The position numbers and the translations under genes were made by a program. From assembly GCF_002155965.1 (NCBI RefSeq), contig NZ_MUMH01000140.1:1-32856 (forward strand): 32,856 bases of DNA, read 5' to 3'. Below the pieces are notes generated by a model. That model was not told the origin of the DNA, did no database searches, and saw only the letters and a list, made by a program, of their open reading frames with translations. This DNA is from Allokutzneria sp. NRRL B-24872. GTDB taxonomy: Bacteria; Actinomycetota; Actinomycetes; Mycobacteriales; Pseudonocardiaceae. Positions 7,860 through 15,149 of this stretch are shown here, in pieces; the stretch's first letter is position 1; each line of letters starts with the position of its first letter.

Positions 7860-8036
7860 GAATCCCTCCCGCCGGGAGTGATCCAGAACACCCGGCACGC
7901 GGACTGTACTGGGCCGACCGGACGCCGGTGACGACGCGGGTCGACTCGACCACCAATCGCTACCTCCCCGTTCCCCACCCCTCGATCGCGGCACTCCGGT
8001 GGTGGGTTCGGCCCGGCGCCCTTACGGTCCCCGTTT
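7860..8036. promoter_or_regulatory. Divergent intergenic region, MFS and Rpf-like genes
   Basis: This 177-nt gap must hold two promoters. On the minus strand TACAGT (7903-7908) is a plausible -10 for the MFS gene. On the plus strand TACGGT (8023-8028) ends 8 nt before the Rpf-like ATG, again suggesting a very short or absent leader. The MFS ribosome site lies within the palindrome CTCCCG-C-CGGGAG (about 7866-7878). I looked for a c-di-AMP (ydaO-type) riboswitch, common before rpf genes, and did not see one. Confidence 0.4.
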
Positions 8037-8648
8037 ATGTTCTTGGTGCGCCTGTTAGCGCTGGTCGGGCTGCTGATCGTCCTGTGGTCCGGCGCCGCGT
8101 CGGCCGATCCGAGCGTGGGCGACTGGCAGCGGCTGCGGATGTGCGAGTCCACCGACCGCTACGAGACCAACACCGGCAACGGCTACTACGGCGCCTACCA
8201 GTTCGACCTGCCCACCTGGCGCAGCGTCGGCGGCGCCGGGCTCCCGCACCAGGCCTCCAGGGCCGAGCAGGACTTCCGCGCGCTCTACCTCTACCGCATG
8301 CGCGGGTGGCAGCCGTGGGAGTGCGCGGGCAAGCTCGGCCTGCGCGATGACCGCGACGCCAGGACCAAGCGCCAGCCGAGCTACGCCGAGTCCGCCTACA
8401 TCGGCAACCACCCGGGTTTCCCGCCGTGGCCGGGCAAGGTCTACGACTACGGCGACTGCGATCCGGCGCTGCGCGCGTGGCAGCTGCGGATGAACGCCTT
8501 CGGCTACAAGTTCCAGGGCACCGGCTGCTACTTCGCCGAGACCAAGGACGCCGTGCTCGCGTTGCAGCGGGCCAACGGCATCAAGGACTCCGGCCTGCTC
8601 GGGCCGAAGACCTGGGACGCCGCCTGGAACGGCAAGCGCCCGAGGTAG
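8037..8648 (+). CDS. Secreted Rpf-like transglycosylase with peptidoglycan-binding domain
   Basis: A 203-residue exported protein. The signal peptide (FLVRLLALVGLLIVLWSGAA, cleavage after ASA at about residue 23) is followed by a resuscitation-promoting-factor domain (about 26-105). This has the motif DWQRLRMCESTDRY with catalytic Glu37, and the YYGAYQFDLPTWRSVGG substrate-groove stretch. Rpf enzymes cleave the glycan strand with a lysozyme/lytic-transglycosylase fold and help dormant cells resume growth. The C-terminal 60 residues form a PG_binding_1-like repeat ending in SGLLGPKTWDAAW, with a Cys pair (DCD and TGCY) that may form a disulfide. This domain order, Rpf then a C-terminal PG-binding unit, is short compared with RpfB. 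Confidence 0.85.
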   Translation: MFLVRLLALVGLLIVLWSGAASADPSVGDWQRLRMCESTDRYETNTGNGYYGAYQFDLPTWRSVGGAGLPHQASRAEQDFRALYLYRMRGWQPWECAGKLGLRDDRDARTKRQPSYAESAYIGNHPGFPPWPGKVYDYGDCDPALRAWQLRMNAFGYKFQGTGCYFAETKDAVLALQRANGIKDSGLLGPKTWDAAWNGKRPR

Positions 8649-8975
8649 TTCTCCAGCCCCGACCACCTCGTGCGCCCGCCTCACCACCACCGGCCTCCAC
8701 ACCACGTGCCGCAAGATCAACGCCGCGTTCGGTCCGCCGTACTCCCTGAATGACTCATTCAGGACGCTCAAGTACCTCAATGAGTCATTCAGCGCGTTGG
8801 CCGCGCGCCTCGAGGAGGGTTTGGGGTGGTTGACGATGATCGAGAGGGGGGTTGGGCGTACTTGAAGACACCCCAACCCTCGGGCGCCCAAGTACCTGAA
8901 TGACTCATTCAGCACGTTGAGCCACATGAACGAGTCATTCAGTGCGTTCACGTTGGCGAACGAGTCATTCAGGCG
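8649..8975. other. Gene-free 327-nt intergenic stretch between convergent genes
   Basis: This stretch separates the 3' ends of the Rpf-like gene and the glycerophosphodiesterase gene. It contains the five-copy palindrome array listed separately. In the gap between copies 2 and 3 is a long-looped inverted repeat, GAGGGTTTGGGGTG (about 8815-8828) against CACCCCAACCCTC (about 8869-8881), and a GTACTTG/CAAGTAC pair (about 8858-8895). No tRNA or convincing protein gene is present. A minus-strand reading frame through the array repeats an LNDSF/LNESF theme, but only because the repeat unit is ten codons long. Confidence 0.6.
8747..8972. repeat. Five-copy palindrome array on an exact 30-bp grid
   Basis: Five copies of a 16-mer close to TGAATGASTCATTCAG begin at 8747, 8777, 8897, 8927 and 8957, that is at steps of 30, 120, 30 and 30. 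Copies 1 and 3 are exact dyads (TGAATGACTCATTCA), and copies 2, 4 and 5 vary at one to three bases in the left half. Copies 2 and 3 also share their flanks, CAAGTACCT before and GCRCGTTG after. The last copy ends 3 nt before the stop codon of the convergent gene. The unit is too short-spaced and too palindromic for CRISPR. It may be a REP/BIME-like element, a multi-dimer protein binding site, or a bidirectional end of transcription. Confidence 0.75.
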
Positions 8976-9758
8976 TTAAGCGGGGGCCCAGGTGTTGCGG
9001 CGGCGGAAGAGGTCTCGGAGGGTGTCGGGGCGGTCGGTGACGAGGCCGTCCACGCCCATGTCGAGCAGCGCGGCCATCTCGGCGGCGGTGTCGACGGTCC
9101 AGGCGTGCACCTCCAGCCCCAACCTGTGCGCGATCCTGATCAGTCTGTTCTCGATCACGGTCACGCGACCGCGCCGCACGGGCAGCTGAGCGAGCTGGCC
9201 GCGCACGGCGGAGCGCACGGGCAGCACGGGTAGGCGCGCGGCGGCCCAGAGCGCGCCTGCGGATCGGCTGCCGAGTGCGGTGAGCAGGCGAGCACCGCCG
9301 CGGAGCCGCATCCGGTTGAGCCGCTTGTCGGCGAAGGAGGCCAGGCAGACGCGGTGCCACGCGCCGAGGCGGTGGACAACGCGGAGCACGGGGTCCACGG
9401 CGGTGTCGGACTTGACGTCGATGTTGAAGAAGGTGTCCGGCAGCTCTTCGAGGACGTCCTCCAAGCGGCTGACCTGCTCGCGACCGGCGATCTTGGCCTT
9501 GCCGACCTCGGCCCAGCGCTGGGTGGAGATCAGGCCGGTGCGGTCGGTGGTGCGGTCCAGCAGCGCGTCGTGGTGCACGACCACGACGCCGTCGCTGGTC
9601 GCGTGGACATCGGTCTCGATGTACTGGAAGCCCTCGGCCGATGCGCGGCGGAAAGCGCTCATCGAGTTCTCCATGCCGGCGAGGTCGTCGACGTGCCAGC
9701 CGCGGTGCGCGAAAGCCCTCGGATAGGGGCCGTCGAGGTAGGGATGGGTGCGTGCCAC
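8976..9758 (-). CDS. Glycerophosphodiester phosphodiesterase family protein
   Basis: A 260-residue GDPD-type TIM-barrel. The motifs are in order: AFAHRG (residues 15-20) with the first catalytic His, ENSMSAF, YIETDVHATSDGVVVVHHD with the metal-binding Glu/Asp and second His, then FNIDVKS and, late, VHAWTVDTAAEM and GVDGLVTDRPD. Such enzymes cleave glycerophosphodiesters to glycerol-3-phosphate and an alcohol and are often cytosolic when no signal peptide is present, as here. I chose GTG at 9758, giving VARTHPYLDGPYPRAFAHRG; the in-frame upstream extension is Arg/Pro-rich and runs through the divergent promoter. The gene is divergent from a small Cys-rich protein gene. Confidence 0.85.
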   Translation of the reverse strand: MARTHPYLDGPYPRAFAHRGWHVDDLAGMENSMSAFRRASAEGFQYIETDVHATSDGVVVVHHDALLDRTTDRTGLISTQRWAEVGKAKIAGREQVSRLEDVLEELPDTFFNIDVKSDTAVDPVLRVVHRLGAWHRVCLASFADKRLNRMRLRGGARLLTALGSRSAGALWAAARLPVLPVRSAVRGQLAQLPVRRGRVTVIENRLIRIAHRLGLEVHAWTVDTAAEMAALLDMGVDGLVTDRPDTLRDLFRRRNTWAPA

Positions 9759-9803
9759 CCTTCGAGTGTGCCTGGGCGGCGTGGCGCGGGGGTGTCGGCC
9801 CGG

Positions 9804-9817
9804 TATCCGGATAGCGT
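9804..9817. promoter_or_regulatory. Palindrome and -10 box in a divergent promoter
   Basis: TATCCGGATA (9804-9813) is a perfect 10-bp palindrome in the 67-bp gap between the divergent GDPD and zinc-finger-like genes. It runs straight into TAGCGT (9812-9817), a -10-like box that ends 8 nt before the GTG at 9826, suggesting a leaderless message for that gene. The site could bind a regulator serving both genes; this is inference. Confidence 0.35.
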
Positions 9818-9825
9818 CACCTCCC

Positions 9826-10185
9826 GTGCGGGCGGGTAGCGAGGGCACCGGCTGGGGCAGGCGTCCGGAGGCGCGGCACTGCGGGTGGTGCGGTCAGCGG
9901 TTGGCGGACGGCGAGGGGCGCGGCAGACCCCGCCGGTACTGCGGGCACTCCTGCCGCCAGCGCGCCTACGAACGGCGCGCGGCCATGCAGCGCGGGGGCC
10001 TGCCGGAGGACGCGGTCGTGCTCTCCGCCGCCGAGCTGGCCGATCTGCAGGACCGGTTGTTCCAGCTGCGCTGCGCGGCAGAGGACGTGGTGACCGCCGC
10101 TGAGGACGGCGCGGACAGCGGCGAGCTGCGCAGGATGGCCGCCGGTCTGGTCCAGGAGGCCAAGGGCTTGGAGCGGCTGCGCTAG
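9826..10185 (+). CDS. Small protein with CxxC...CxxxC zinc-binding motif
   Basis: A 119-residue protein I cannot assign to a characterised function. An N-terminal Cys cluster, HCGWCGQRL then RPRRYCGHSCRQRAYERR, looks like a compact treble-clef or zinc-ribbon finger rich in Arg, similar in style to the CGNR finger. A conserved-looking RQRAYxRR tail to the finger is common in small actinobacterial proteins. The rest (about residues 62-119) is an acidic helical region (LSAAELADLQDRLFQLRCAA). Nucleic-acid binding is plausible from the basic finger. I chose GTG at 9826 because a -10-like TAGCGT lies just before it; an ATG at 9748 would overlap the start of the divergent GDPD gene. Confidence 0.65.
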   Translation: MRAGSEGTGWGRRPEARHCGWCGQRLADGEGRGRPRRYCGHSCRQRAYERRAAMQRGGLPEDAVVLSAAELADLQDRLFQLRCAAEDVVTAAEDGADSGELRRMAAGLVQEAKGLERLR

Positions 10186-10321
10186 AGCCACCGGAGGGTT
10201 CTTGGTGCTTTGGAGACCAGCGGGGACGCCTGGTACCTGTATCAAGAACTGGCAACGTTGGGCCCTTGCCCACGGGTGCACCGGGCGGCGACCATGGCGC
10301 TCAGCGGCGAGGAGGCGTTAG
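10186..10321 (+). promoter_or_regulatory. Leader of the GGDEF-EAL gene with nested inverted repeats
   Basis: Two nested helices can form: GTTCTTG (10198-10204) with CAAGAAC (10243-10249), and inside it ACCAG (10216-10220) with CTGGT (10230-10234). Within this lies a weak promoter candidate, TTGGAG (10210-10215) with TACCTG 18 nt later. A clear ribosome site, GAGGAGG, precedes the GTG at 10322. I compared the stretch by eye with the GEMM c-di-GMP riboswitch and it does not match. It may be an operator or an uncharacterised leader structure. Confidence 0.35.
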
Positions 10322-12358
10322 GTGTCGGACGACGGTGCGGCGCAGTTCGCGGTGCTGCGGCACACGGACGTCGGATTTGCGGTGACCGACGGTGCTGGTC
10401 GGTTGCTGTGGGTGAACGCTGCCCTGGCGACGCTGCTCGGCATCCCCGAGGACGGCGCCGAAGGGCGCTCGCTGCACGCGCTGATGCCGGGAGTCCCCGA
10501 CTGCCCGAAGGCCGGGATGGTCGCGCTGCTCGCGCCCTCGGCCCGCCCGCAGGGTCACCGCTGGCTGGAGGTCAGCTGCACGCAGCTCGATGACTCCGAG
10601 AACTTGCTCTACCGCGCGATCGACGTGACGGCGTGGCGCTCGCGCGAGCTCGAAGCCACCCAGCAGGCGCAGGCGCTGCACCGCGCGCAGATGCTCGGCC
10701 GCATGGGCAACTGGGAGTGGTACCTGCCCGACGACCGCGTGGTCTGGTCCGACGCGCTGCTGGACCTCGTCGGCCACCCGCCCGGCACCGAGCTGGACTA
10801 CGCCGCCTACCTCTCGCTGATCCACGAGGACGACCGCCCGGAGTTCCAGCGCGTCGTCGAGCGCGCGCTGCGCACGGGCGGGCAGTTCACCTACACGCAC
10901 CGGATCAGCCGCGCCGACTGCGGCTCCGAGCTGGTGTTCGAGTGCTTCGGCGAGGTCGTCAAGGACGACGCGGCCCGCCCCGTGCGGATGCTCGGCACCG
11001 CCCACGACGTGACCCAGTCGCACCGCCTGCACAGCGAGCTGCTGCGACTGTCCGAAGAGGACCCGCTGACGGGGCTGCCGAACCGGCGCGCGCTCACCAG
11101 GGAGCTGGAACGGCAGCTCGCGGCGGGCAGCTCGGGCGCGCTGCTGTTGCTGGACCTGGACAACTTCAAGGACGTCAACGACCTGCGCGGGCACGCCGTC
11201 GGCGACCGCGTGATGCGGACGCTGGCCGCCAAGCTCACCGGCCAGCTCGGCCCCGGCCAGCTGCTCGGCCGCCTCGGCGGTGACGAGTTCGCCGTGGTGC
11301 TGCCCGACGTGGACACCGCCCAGGCCGCCGCGCTCGCGGAGAAGCTGGCTGCGGGCATCTCCGCGCTGCCGGTGGTCACCGGAGCCGCCGCGACCAGGAT
11401 GACCGCCAGCACCGGCGTCGCGCCCTTCGGCGACGGAGCCGGGTGGGAGGACGTGCTGGCCAACGCCGATCTCGCCCTCTACGCCTCGAAAGCCGCTGGT
11501 CGCAACAGGGTCACCGTCTACGAGCCCGGTCACTACGCCGACACCGTCAAGCGCGTGTCCGTGCTGGACCGCCTGCGCTTCGCACTGGACAACGACGGGT
11601 TCGCGCTGCACGCCATGCCGATGGTGCACCTGCGCACCGGGCGCATCCTCGGCTACGAGCTGCTGCTGCGCCTGGAGGACGGCGACGGCCCCGCGCCCGG
11701 CCCGGCGGAGTTCCTGCCCGAGGCCGAGCGCTCCGGGCTGGTGCTCGACATCGACCGCTGGGTGCTGGACAAGGCGCTGGACACGCTGGTCAAGCACCCC
11801 GACTCCGACCTGCGGTTCAACGTCAACGTCTCGGGCCGCACGCTGGAGGACGCCGACTTCGCCAAGTTCGTGCTGGACCGGCTGGTCGCCGCCGGGGTGA
11901 CGCCGGGCAGGCTCGGCCTGGAGATCACCGAGACCGCCGCGATGACCAACCTCGACGCCGTGCGCGACCTGGCCGAACAGCTGCGCGCCACCGGCTGCCG
12001 GATCACCCTGGACGACTTCGGCGCGGGCTTCGGCTCGTTCGTGCACCTCAAGCACCTGCCGATCACCGGACTGAAGATCGACGGCGAGTTCGTGCGCGGG
12101 ATCGACCGGGGCACCAGCGACGCCGTGCTGGTCAGCGGCATCCTGGAGATCGCGCGCGGCCTCGGCCTTTCCACGGTCGCGGAGTGGGTCGAGCGGCCGT
12201 CGCAGGTCGACGCGCTGGCCAGGCTCGGCGTCCGGGTCGGCCAGGGCTTCCACCTCGGCCAGCCCACACCGCTCAAGGACATGCTGCGCCACCGACGCGA
12301 GCACCAGATACCCACCGACGCCGCCCACGGGCTGCCGAGTCGCAGGGCAGGTCGATGA
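10322..12358 (+). CDS. PAS-PAS-GGDEF-EAL cyclic-di-GMP turnover protein
   Basis: A 678-residue, probably cytosolic signalling protein. Two PAS folds occupy about residues 8-110 and 120-240 (the second has MGNWEWYLPDDRVVWSDAL, a PAS_3-like start). The diguanylate cyclase domain (about 248-400) has an intact GGDEF at 319-323 and DPLTGLPNRRAL. No RxxD inhibitory I-site is visible upstream of GGDEF; the stretch reads GPGQLLGRL. The EAL domain (about 415-660) reads E446-L-L for EAL, but the metal and substrate residues look kept: FNVNVSG, LEITE, LDDFGAGFGS, LKIDGEFV, AEWVE and QGFHLGQP. Both activities are therefore possible, with PAS sensing deciding the balance. The stop overlaps the next gene as ATGA. 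Confidence 0.92.
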   Translation: MSDDGAAQFAVLRHTDVGFAVTDGAGRLLWVNAALATLLGIPEDGAEGRSLHALMPGVPDCPKAGMVALLAPSARPQGHRWLEVSCTQLDDSENLLYRAIDVTAWRSRELEATQQAQALHRAQMLGRMGNWEWYLPDDRVVWSDALLDLVGHPPGTELDYAAYLSLIHEDDRPEFQRVVERALRTGGQFTYTHRISRADCGSELVFECFGEVVKDDAARPVRMLGTAHDVTQSHRLHSELLRLSEEDPLTGLPNRRALTRELERQLAAGSSGALLLLDLDNFKDVNDLRGHAVGDRVMRTLAAKLTGQLGPGQLLGRLGGDEFAVVLPDVDTAQAAALAEKLAAGISALPVVTGAAATRMTASTGVAPFGDGAGWEDVLANADLALYASKAAGRNRVTVYEPGHYADTVKRVSVLDRLRFALDNDGFALHAMPMVHLRTGRILGYELLLRLEDGDGPAPGPAEFLPEAERSGLVLDIDRWVLDKALDTLVKHPDSDLRFNVNVSGRTLEDADFAKFVLDRLVAAGVTPGRLGLEITETAAMTNLDAVRDLAEQLRATGCRITLDDFGAGFGSFVHLKHLPITGLKIDGEFVRGIDRGTSDAVLVSGILEIARGLGLSTVAEWVERPSQVDALARLGVRVGQGFHLGQPTPLKDMLRHRREHQIPTDAAHGLPSRRAGR

Positions 12359-12771
12359 CCTTCAGCACGCGCATCGCCGTTCGCGGCTACGAACTGGACA
12401 CCCAGGGGCACCTGCACGGCGCGATCTACCAGGACTACGGCGAGCACGCGCGCTGGGAGATCCTGCGCGAGGCGGGCGCTCCCCAGGAGAAGCTGCTGGC
12501 CAGCGGCGTCGGCCCGGTCATGCTGGAGATCAACATCCGGTACCTGGCCGAACTCGGCGCCGGGGACGAGGTCGACGTGACCTGCGAGTTCACCTGGGGT
12601 GCGGGCAAGACCTTCCGGATCGACCAGCAGATCGTCCGCGCGGACGGCGTGCTCGCGGCCGAGATGCGCGTGATCAGCGGCCTCATGGACCTCGCGCTGC
12701 GCAAACTCGTCGCCAACCCCGCCGAGAAGTTCGCCGAGATCGTCGAGAACCCCTCCGTCCTCGGCCTCTAG
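12355..12771 (+). CDS. Acyl-CoA thioesterase, 4HBT hot-dog fold
   Basis: A 138-residue protein of the 4-hydroxybenzoyl-CoA thioesterase-type hot-dog family (usual length 130-150). The characteristic segment is YELDTQGHLHGAIYQDYGEH, where the Asp and the following helix form the active site, and the central strands carry MLEINIRYLAELGAGDEVDV. Members hydrolyse acyl- or aroyl-CoA in the cytosol. The ATG overlaps the stop of the cyclic-di-GMP gene (ATGA at 12355-12358), so translation is coupled. Why a thioesterase should be tied to c-di-GMP signalling is not obvious. The substrate is unknown. It converges on the LigD-type polymerase gene with a 6-bp gap. Confidence 0.85.
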   Translation: MTFSTRIAVRGYELDTQGHLHGAIYQDYGEHARWEILREAGAPQEKLLASGVGPVMLEINIRYLAELGAGDEVDVTCEFTWGAGKTFRIDQQIVRADGVLAAEMRVISGLMDLALRKLVANPAEKFAEIVENPSVLGL

Positions 12772-12777
12772 CAGCGG

Positions 12778-13698
12778 CTAGCTCCGGCGCGGCAGCGACG
12801 CGCGGTCCTCGGAGCGGAGGTCGGCGAGCAGGTCCCCGTGCTCGGCGACGCGGTCCAGCACCTCGGGCGCGGTGAACACGAGGTCCTGCGGGCTCGCGCA
12901 GCCCTGGACCTCCGCCCAGGTCACGGGCGTGGACACGGTGGGGTTCTCGCGGGCGCGCAGCGAGTACGGCGCGATGGTGGTCTTCGCGGTGTTGTTCTGG
13001 CTCCAGTCGATGAGCACCTTGCCGCCGCGCAGCGCGCGCACCATCTTGGACACGATCTGCCGGGGGTGCTCGCCAGCCAACCGCTCGGCCAGCTCGTGCG
13101 CGTACTCGCGGGGCCGCTCGGCGTCCACCGGGCTGATCGGCACGTAGAGCTGGAGTCCCTTGGAGCCGCTGGTCTTCGCGTAGGCGGTGAGGCCGTCCTC
13201 GGCGAGGGCTTCGCGCAGCAGTTCGGCGACGCGGCAGCACTCCACGACGGTCGCCGGAGCGCCGGGATCGAGGTCGAACACGAGCAGGTCGGGATCGTGC
13301 CGCGCGCCACGCGGACCGACTGTCCACTGTGGAATGTGCAGCTCCAGCGCGGCGAGATTGGCCGCCCACACCAGGGTCGCGGTGTCCTCGACGACCGCGT
13401 AGTCGGCGTGCTCGGCGCCCCGACTGCTTCCCGGAGTTTCCAGGCGGACCGTGCGCACCCAGTCCGGTGCGTGCCGCGAGACGTTCTTCTCGAAGAACGA
13501 CGTGCCGTCGACGCCGTTGGGATAGCGCTTGAGCGTCAGCGCACGGTTGGCCAGGTGCGGCAGCAGCACGGGCGCGATCCGGGCGTAGTAGTCGATCACC
13601 TCGCCCTTGGTGAAGCCGTGCCCGGGGTAGAGCACCTTGTCCAGGTTGGTCAGCTTCAGCGTCCTGCCGTCCACCCGCACCGGCGTCGCCTCGCTCAT
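12778..13698 (-). CDS. LigD-type NHEJ polymerase/primase domain protein
   Basis: A 306-residue stand-alone polymerase of the archaeo-eukaryotic primase superfamily, the POL domain of LigD. It begins with LTNLDKVLYPGHGFTKGEVIDYY and contains the metal-binding pair in DLLVFDLDPG (Asp142 and Asp144) and the stretch YAKTSGSKGLQLYVPI with the catalytic SGSKG. This activity fills gaps, preferentially with ribonucleotides, at broken ends held by Ku. In Mycobacterium tuberculosis this domain is fused in LigD, but here it is a separate gene. Its ATG overlaps the stop of the phosphoesterase-ligase gene (ATGA at 13695-13698), so it is the last gene of a three-gene NHEJ operon. Confidence 0.92.
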   Translation of the reverse strand: MSEATPVRVDGRTLKLTNLDKVLYPGHGFTKGEVIDYYARIAPVLLPHLANRALTLKRYPNGVDGTSFFEKNVSRHAPDWVRTVRLETPGSSRGAEHADYAVVEDTATLVWAANLAALELHIPQWTVGPRGARHDPDLLVFDLDPGAPATVVECCRVAELLREALAEDGLTAYAKTSGSKGLQLYVPISPVDAERPREYAHELAERLAGEHPRQIVSKMVRALRGGKVLIDWSQNNTAKTTIAPYSLRARENPTVSTPVTWAEVQGCASPQDLVFTAPEVLDRVAEHGDLLADLRSEDRASLPRRS

Positions 13699-15146
13699 GG
13701 CTCACCCGCCTCCTCCGGGGACCTGTCCGGCCGCAGGCCGCGCCACCTCGGCAGGCGCAGCCGCCCGTCGGAGGTCCAGCTCTGGAACACGACCTCGCCG
13801 ACCAGGTCCGGCTCCACCCACTCGGCCCGGCGGGCGAACTCGCGCGGCACCTCGGGGGAGAACGGGCTCGTGCGCCGCGACATGCCGCGCAACCTTTCGG
13901 TCAGGGCCCGCAGCACCGCGTCGCTGAACCCGGTGCCGACCTTGCCGACGTAGCGCAGCGCGCCGTCTGCCTGCGGCAGCCCGACCAGCAGCGATCCGAT
14001 CAGCCCCGCGCGTTTGCCCTCGCCGGGCTGCCAGCCGCCGATGACGACCTCTCGCGTTTCAAGATCAGTGATCTTGATCCACTCCGTGGTGCGCTGCCCC
14101 GGCCGGTAGCGCGAGGACCTGCGCTTGGCGACCACGCCCTCCAGCCGCTGCTCGCGCGCGGCGTGCAGCACCGCAGCGCCCGCCCCGGTGTAGGCGGGCG
14201 GGGTGAGCCAGTGCGCGCCGCGCAGCTCCAGGGACTCCAGCAGCCGCCTGCGCTGGTCGTACTCCAGTTCGAGGCAGGAGCGGCCGTCGAGGTGGAGCAG
14301 ATCGAAGATCAGGTAGGTGACCGGCTGGCGCTCGGCCAGGCGCGCGATCTGGGCGGCGCCGGAGATGTTGATCCGCTTCTGCAGCGCGCCGAAGCTGGGG
14401 CGCCCGTCCTCGAACACCACGACCTCGCCGTCCAGCAGCGCGGTTCCCGGGAAGCGCGGTCCGAGTTCCCGCAGCTCCGGGTAGGTGGCGGTGATGTCGG
14501 CGCCGCTGCGCGCGAGCAGCTGCAACCGCCCGCCGGTGATCCGCGCGATCGCCCGCACGCCGTCCCACTTGAACTCGTAGGAGAACTGTTCGTCCTGCTC
14601 GGGCCCGGGAAGCAGGCCGCGCGTGGCGAGCATCGGGGACAGCTTCTCCGGCGGCGGAACCCGGGGTGGAGCCTTGCCCGCGGCCTGCTTGCCGAGGCGG
14701 ACCATCCAGTTCTTGCCGTCGCGGTCGCGCCGGTCGGAGCGGAAGAACACGTAGCGGCCCTGCGCGCGAGCCCCGTGGAAGACCACCTCGACCTCGTGCT
14801 CGGACCACTTCAGCGTGTCGTAGCGGCCGGTGTCCCAGATGGTCATCTTCCCGCCGCCGTACTCACCCCTCGGGATTTCTCCAGAGAACGTGAGGTACTC
14901 CATCGGGTGATCCTCGGTGTGCACCGCGAGGCGGATGTCGCCCTGCTCCACCGGCAGTCCCTTCGGCACCGCCCACGACGCGAGCACGCCGTCGCGCTCC
15001 AGCCGGACGTCCCAGTGCAGCCGCCGCGCGTGGTGCTCCTGGATGACGAAGAGATCGTTGTTTCCGCCGCTGGCGACCGTCTCCGGCATGGGCTCCGGGG
15101 TCTTCGCCGCGTCGCGTTTGCGGTGGTAGTCCCGGAGGTCCGCCAT
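13695..15146 (-). CDS. ATP-dependent DNA ligase LigD (phosphoesterase-ligase)
   Basis: A 483-residue two-domain NHEJ ligase. The N-terminal 3'-phosphoesterase domain (about 15-155) has EHHARRLHWDVRLE, HTEDHPMEYLTFSG and GEYGGGKMTIWD, with the His/Asp cluster that binds Mn2+. The ligase domain (about 170-470) has the nucleotidyl-transfer Lys193 in YEFKWDGVRA, then LLDGEVVVFED (motif III), LIFDLLHLDG, EGVVAKRRSSRY (motif IV) and TEWIKIT (motif V). The polymerase domain is absent and encoded by the next gene. The ATG lies 3 nt after the ku stop codon. An unusual 17-nt perfect palindrome lies inside motif V at 14060-14076. Confidence 0.93.
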   Translation of the reverse strand: MADLRDYHRKRDAAKTPEPMPETVASGGNNDLFVIQEHHARRLHWDVRLERDGVLASWAVPKGLPVEQGDIRLAVHTEDHPMEYLTFSGEIPRGEYGGGKMTIWDTGRYDTLKWSEHEVEVVFHGARAQGRYVFFRSDRRDRDGKNWMVRLGKQAAGKAPPRVPPPEKLSPMLATRGLLPGPEQDEQFSYEFKWDGVRAIARITGGRLQLLARSGADITATYPELRELGPRFPGTALLDGEVVVFEDGRPSFGALQKRINISGAAQIARLAERQPVTYLIFDLLHLDGRSCLELEYDQRRRLLESLELRGAHWLTPPAYTGAGAAVLHAAREQRLEGVVAKRRSSRYRPGQRTTEWIKITDLETREVVIGGWQPGEGKRAGLIGSLLVGLPQADGALRYVGKVGTGFSDAVLRALTERLRGMSRRTSPFSPEVPREFARRAEWVEPDLVGEVVFQSWTSDGRLRLPRWRGLRPDRSPEEAGEP

Positions 15147-15149
15147 GGG

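Noticed and set aside
7860-8036. c-di-AMP (ydaO) riboswitch before the Rpf-like gene
   Set aside because: Expected by analogy with other rpf genes, but the gap is short and shows none of the conserved sequence, and the -10 box is only 8 nt from the ATG.
8055-8951. A 298-codon minus-strand frame with repeated LNDSF/LNESF peptides
   Set aside because: It runs antisense through the well-supported Rpf-like gene. The peptide repeat follows from a 30-bp DNA repeat equal to ten codons.
8747-8972. CRISPR array
   Set aside because: The repeats are 16 bp with about 14-bp intervals, palindromic, and the intervals are partly repeated too. No cas genes are nearby.
10186-10321. GEMM-type c-di-GMP riboswitch
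   Set aside because: No match to the conserved GEMM core by eye; only generic inverted repeats are present.
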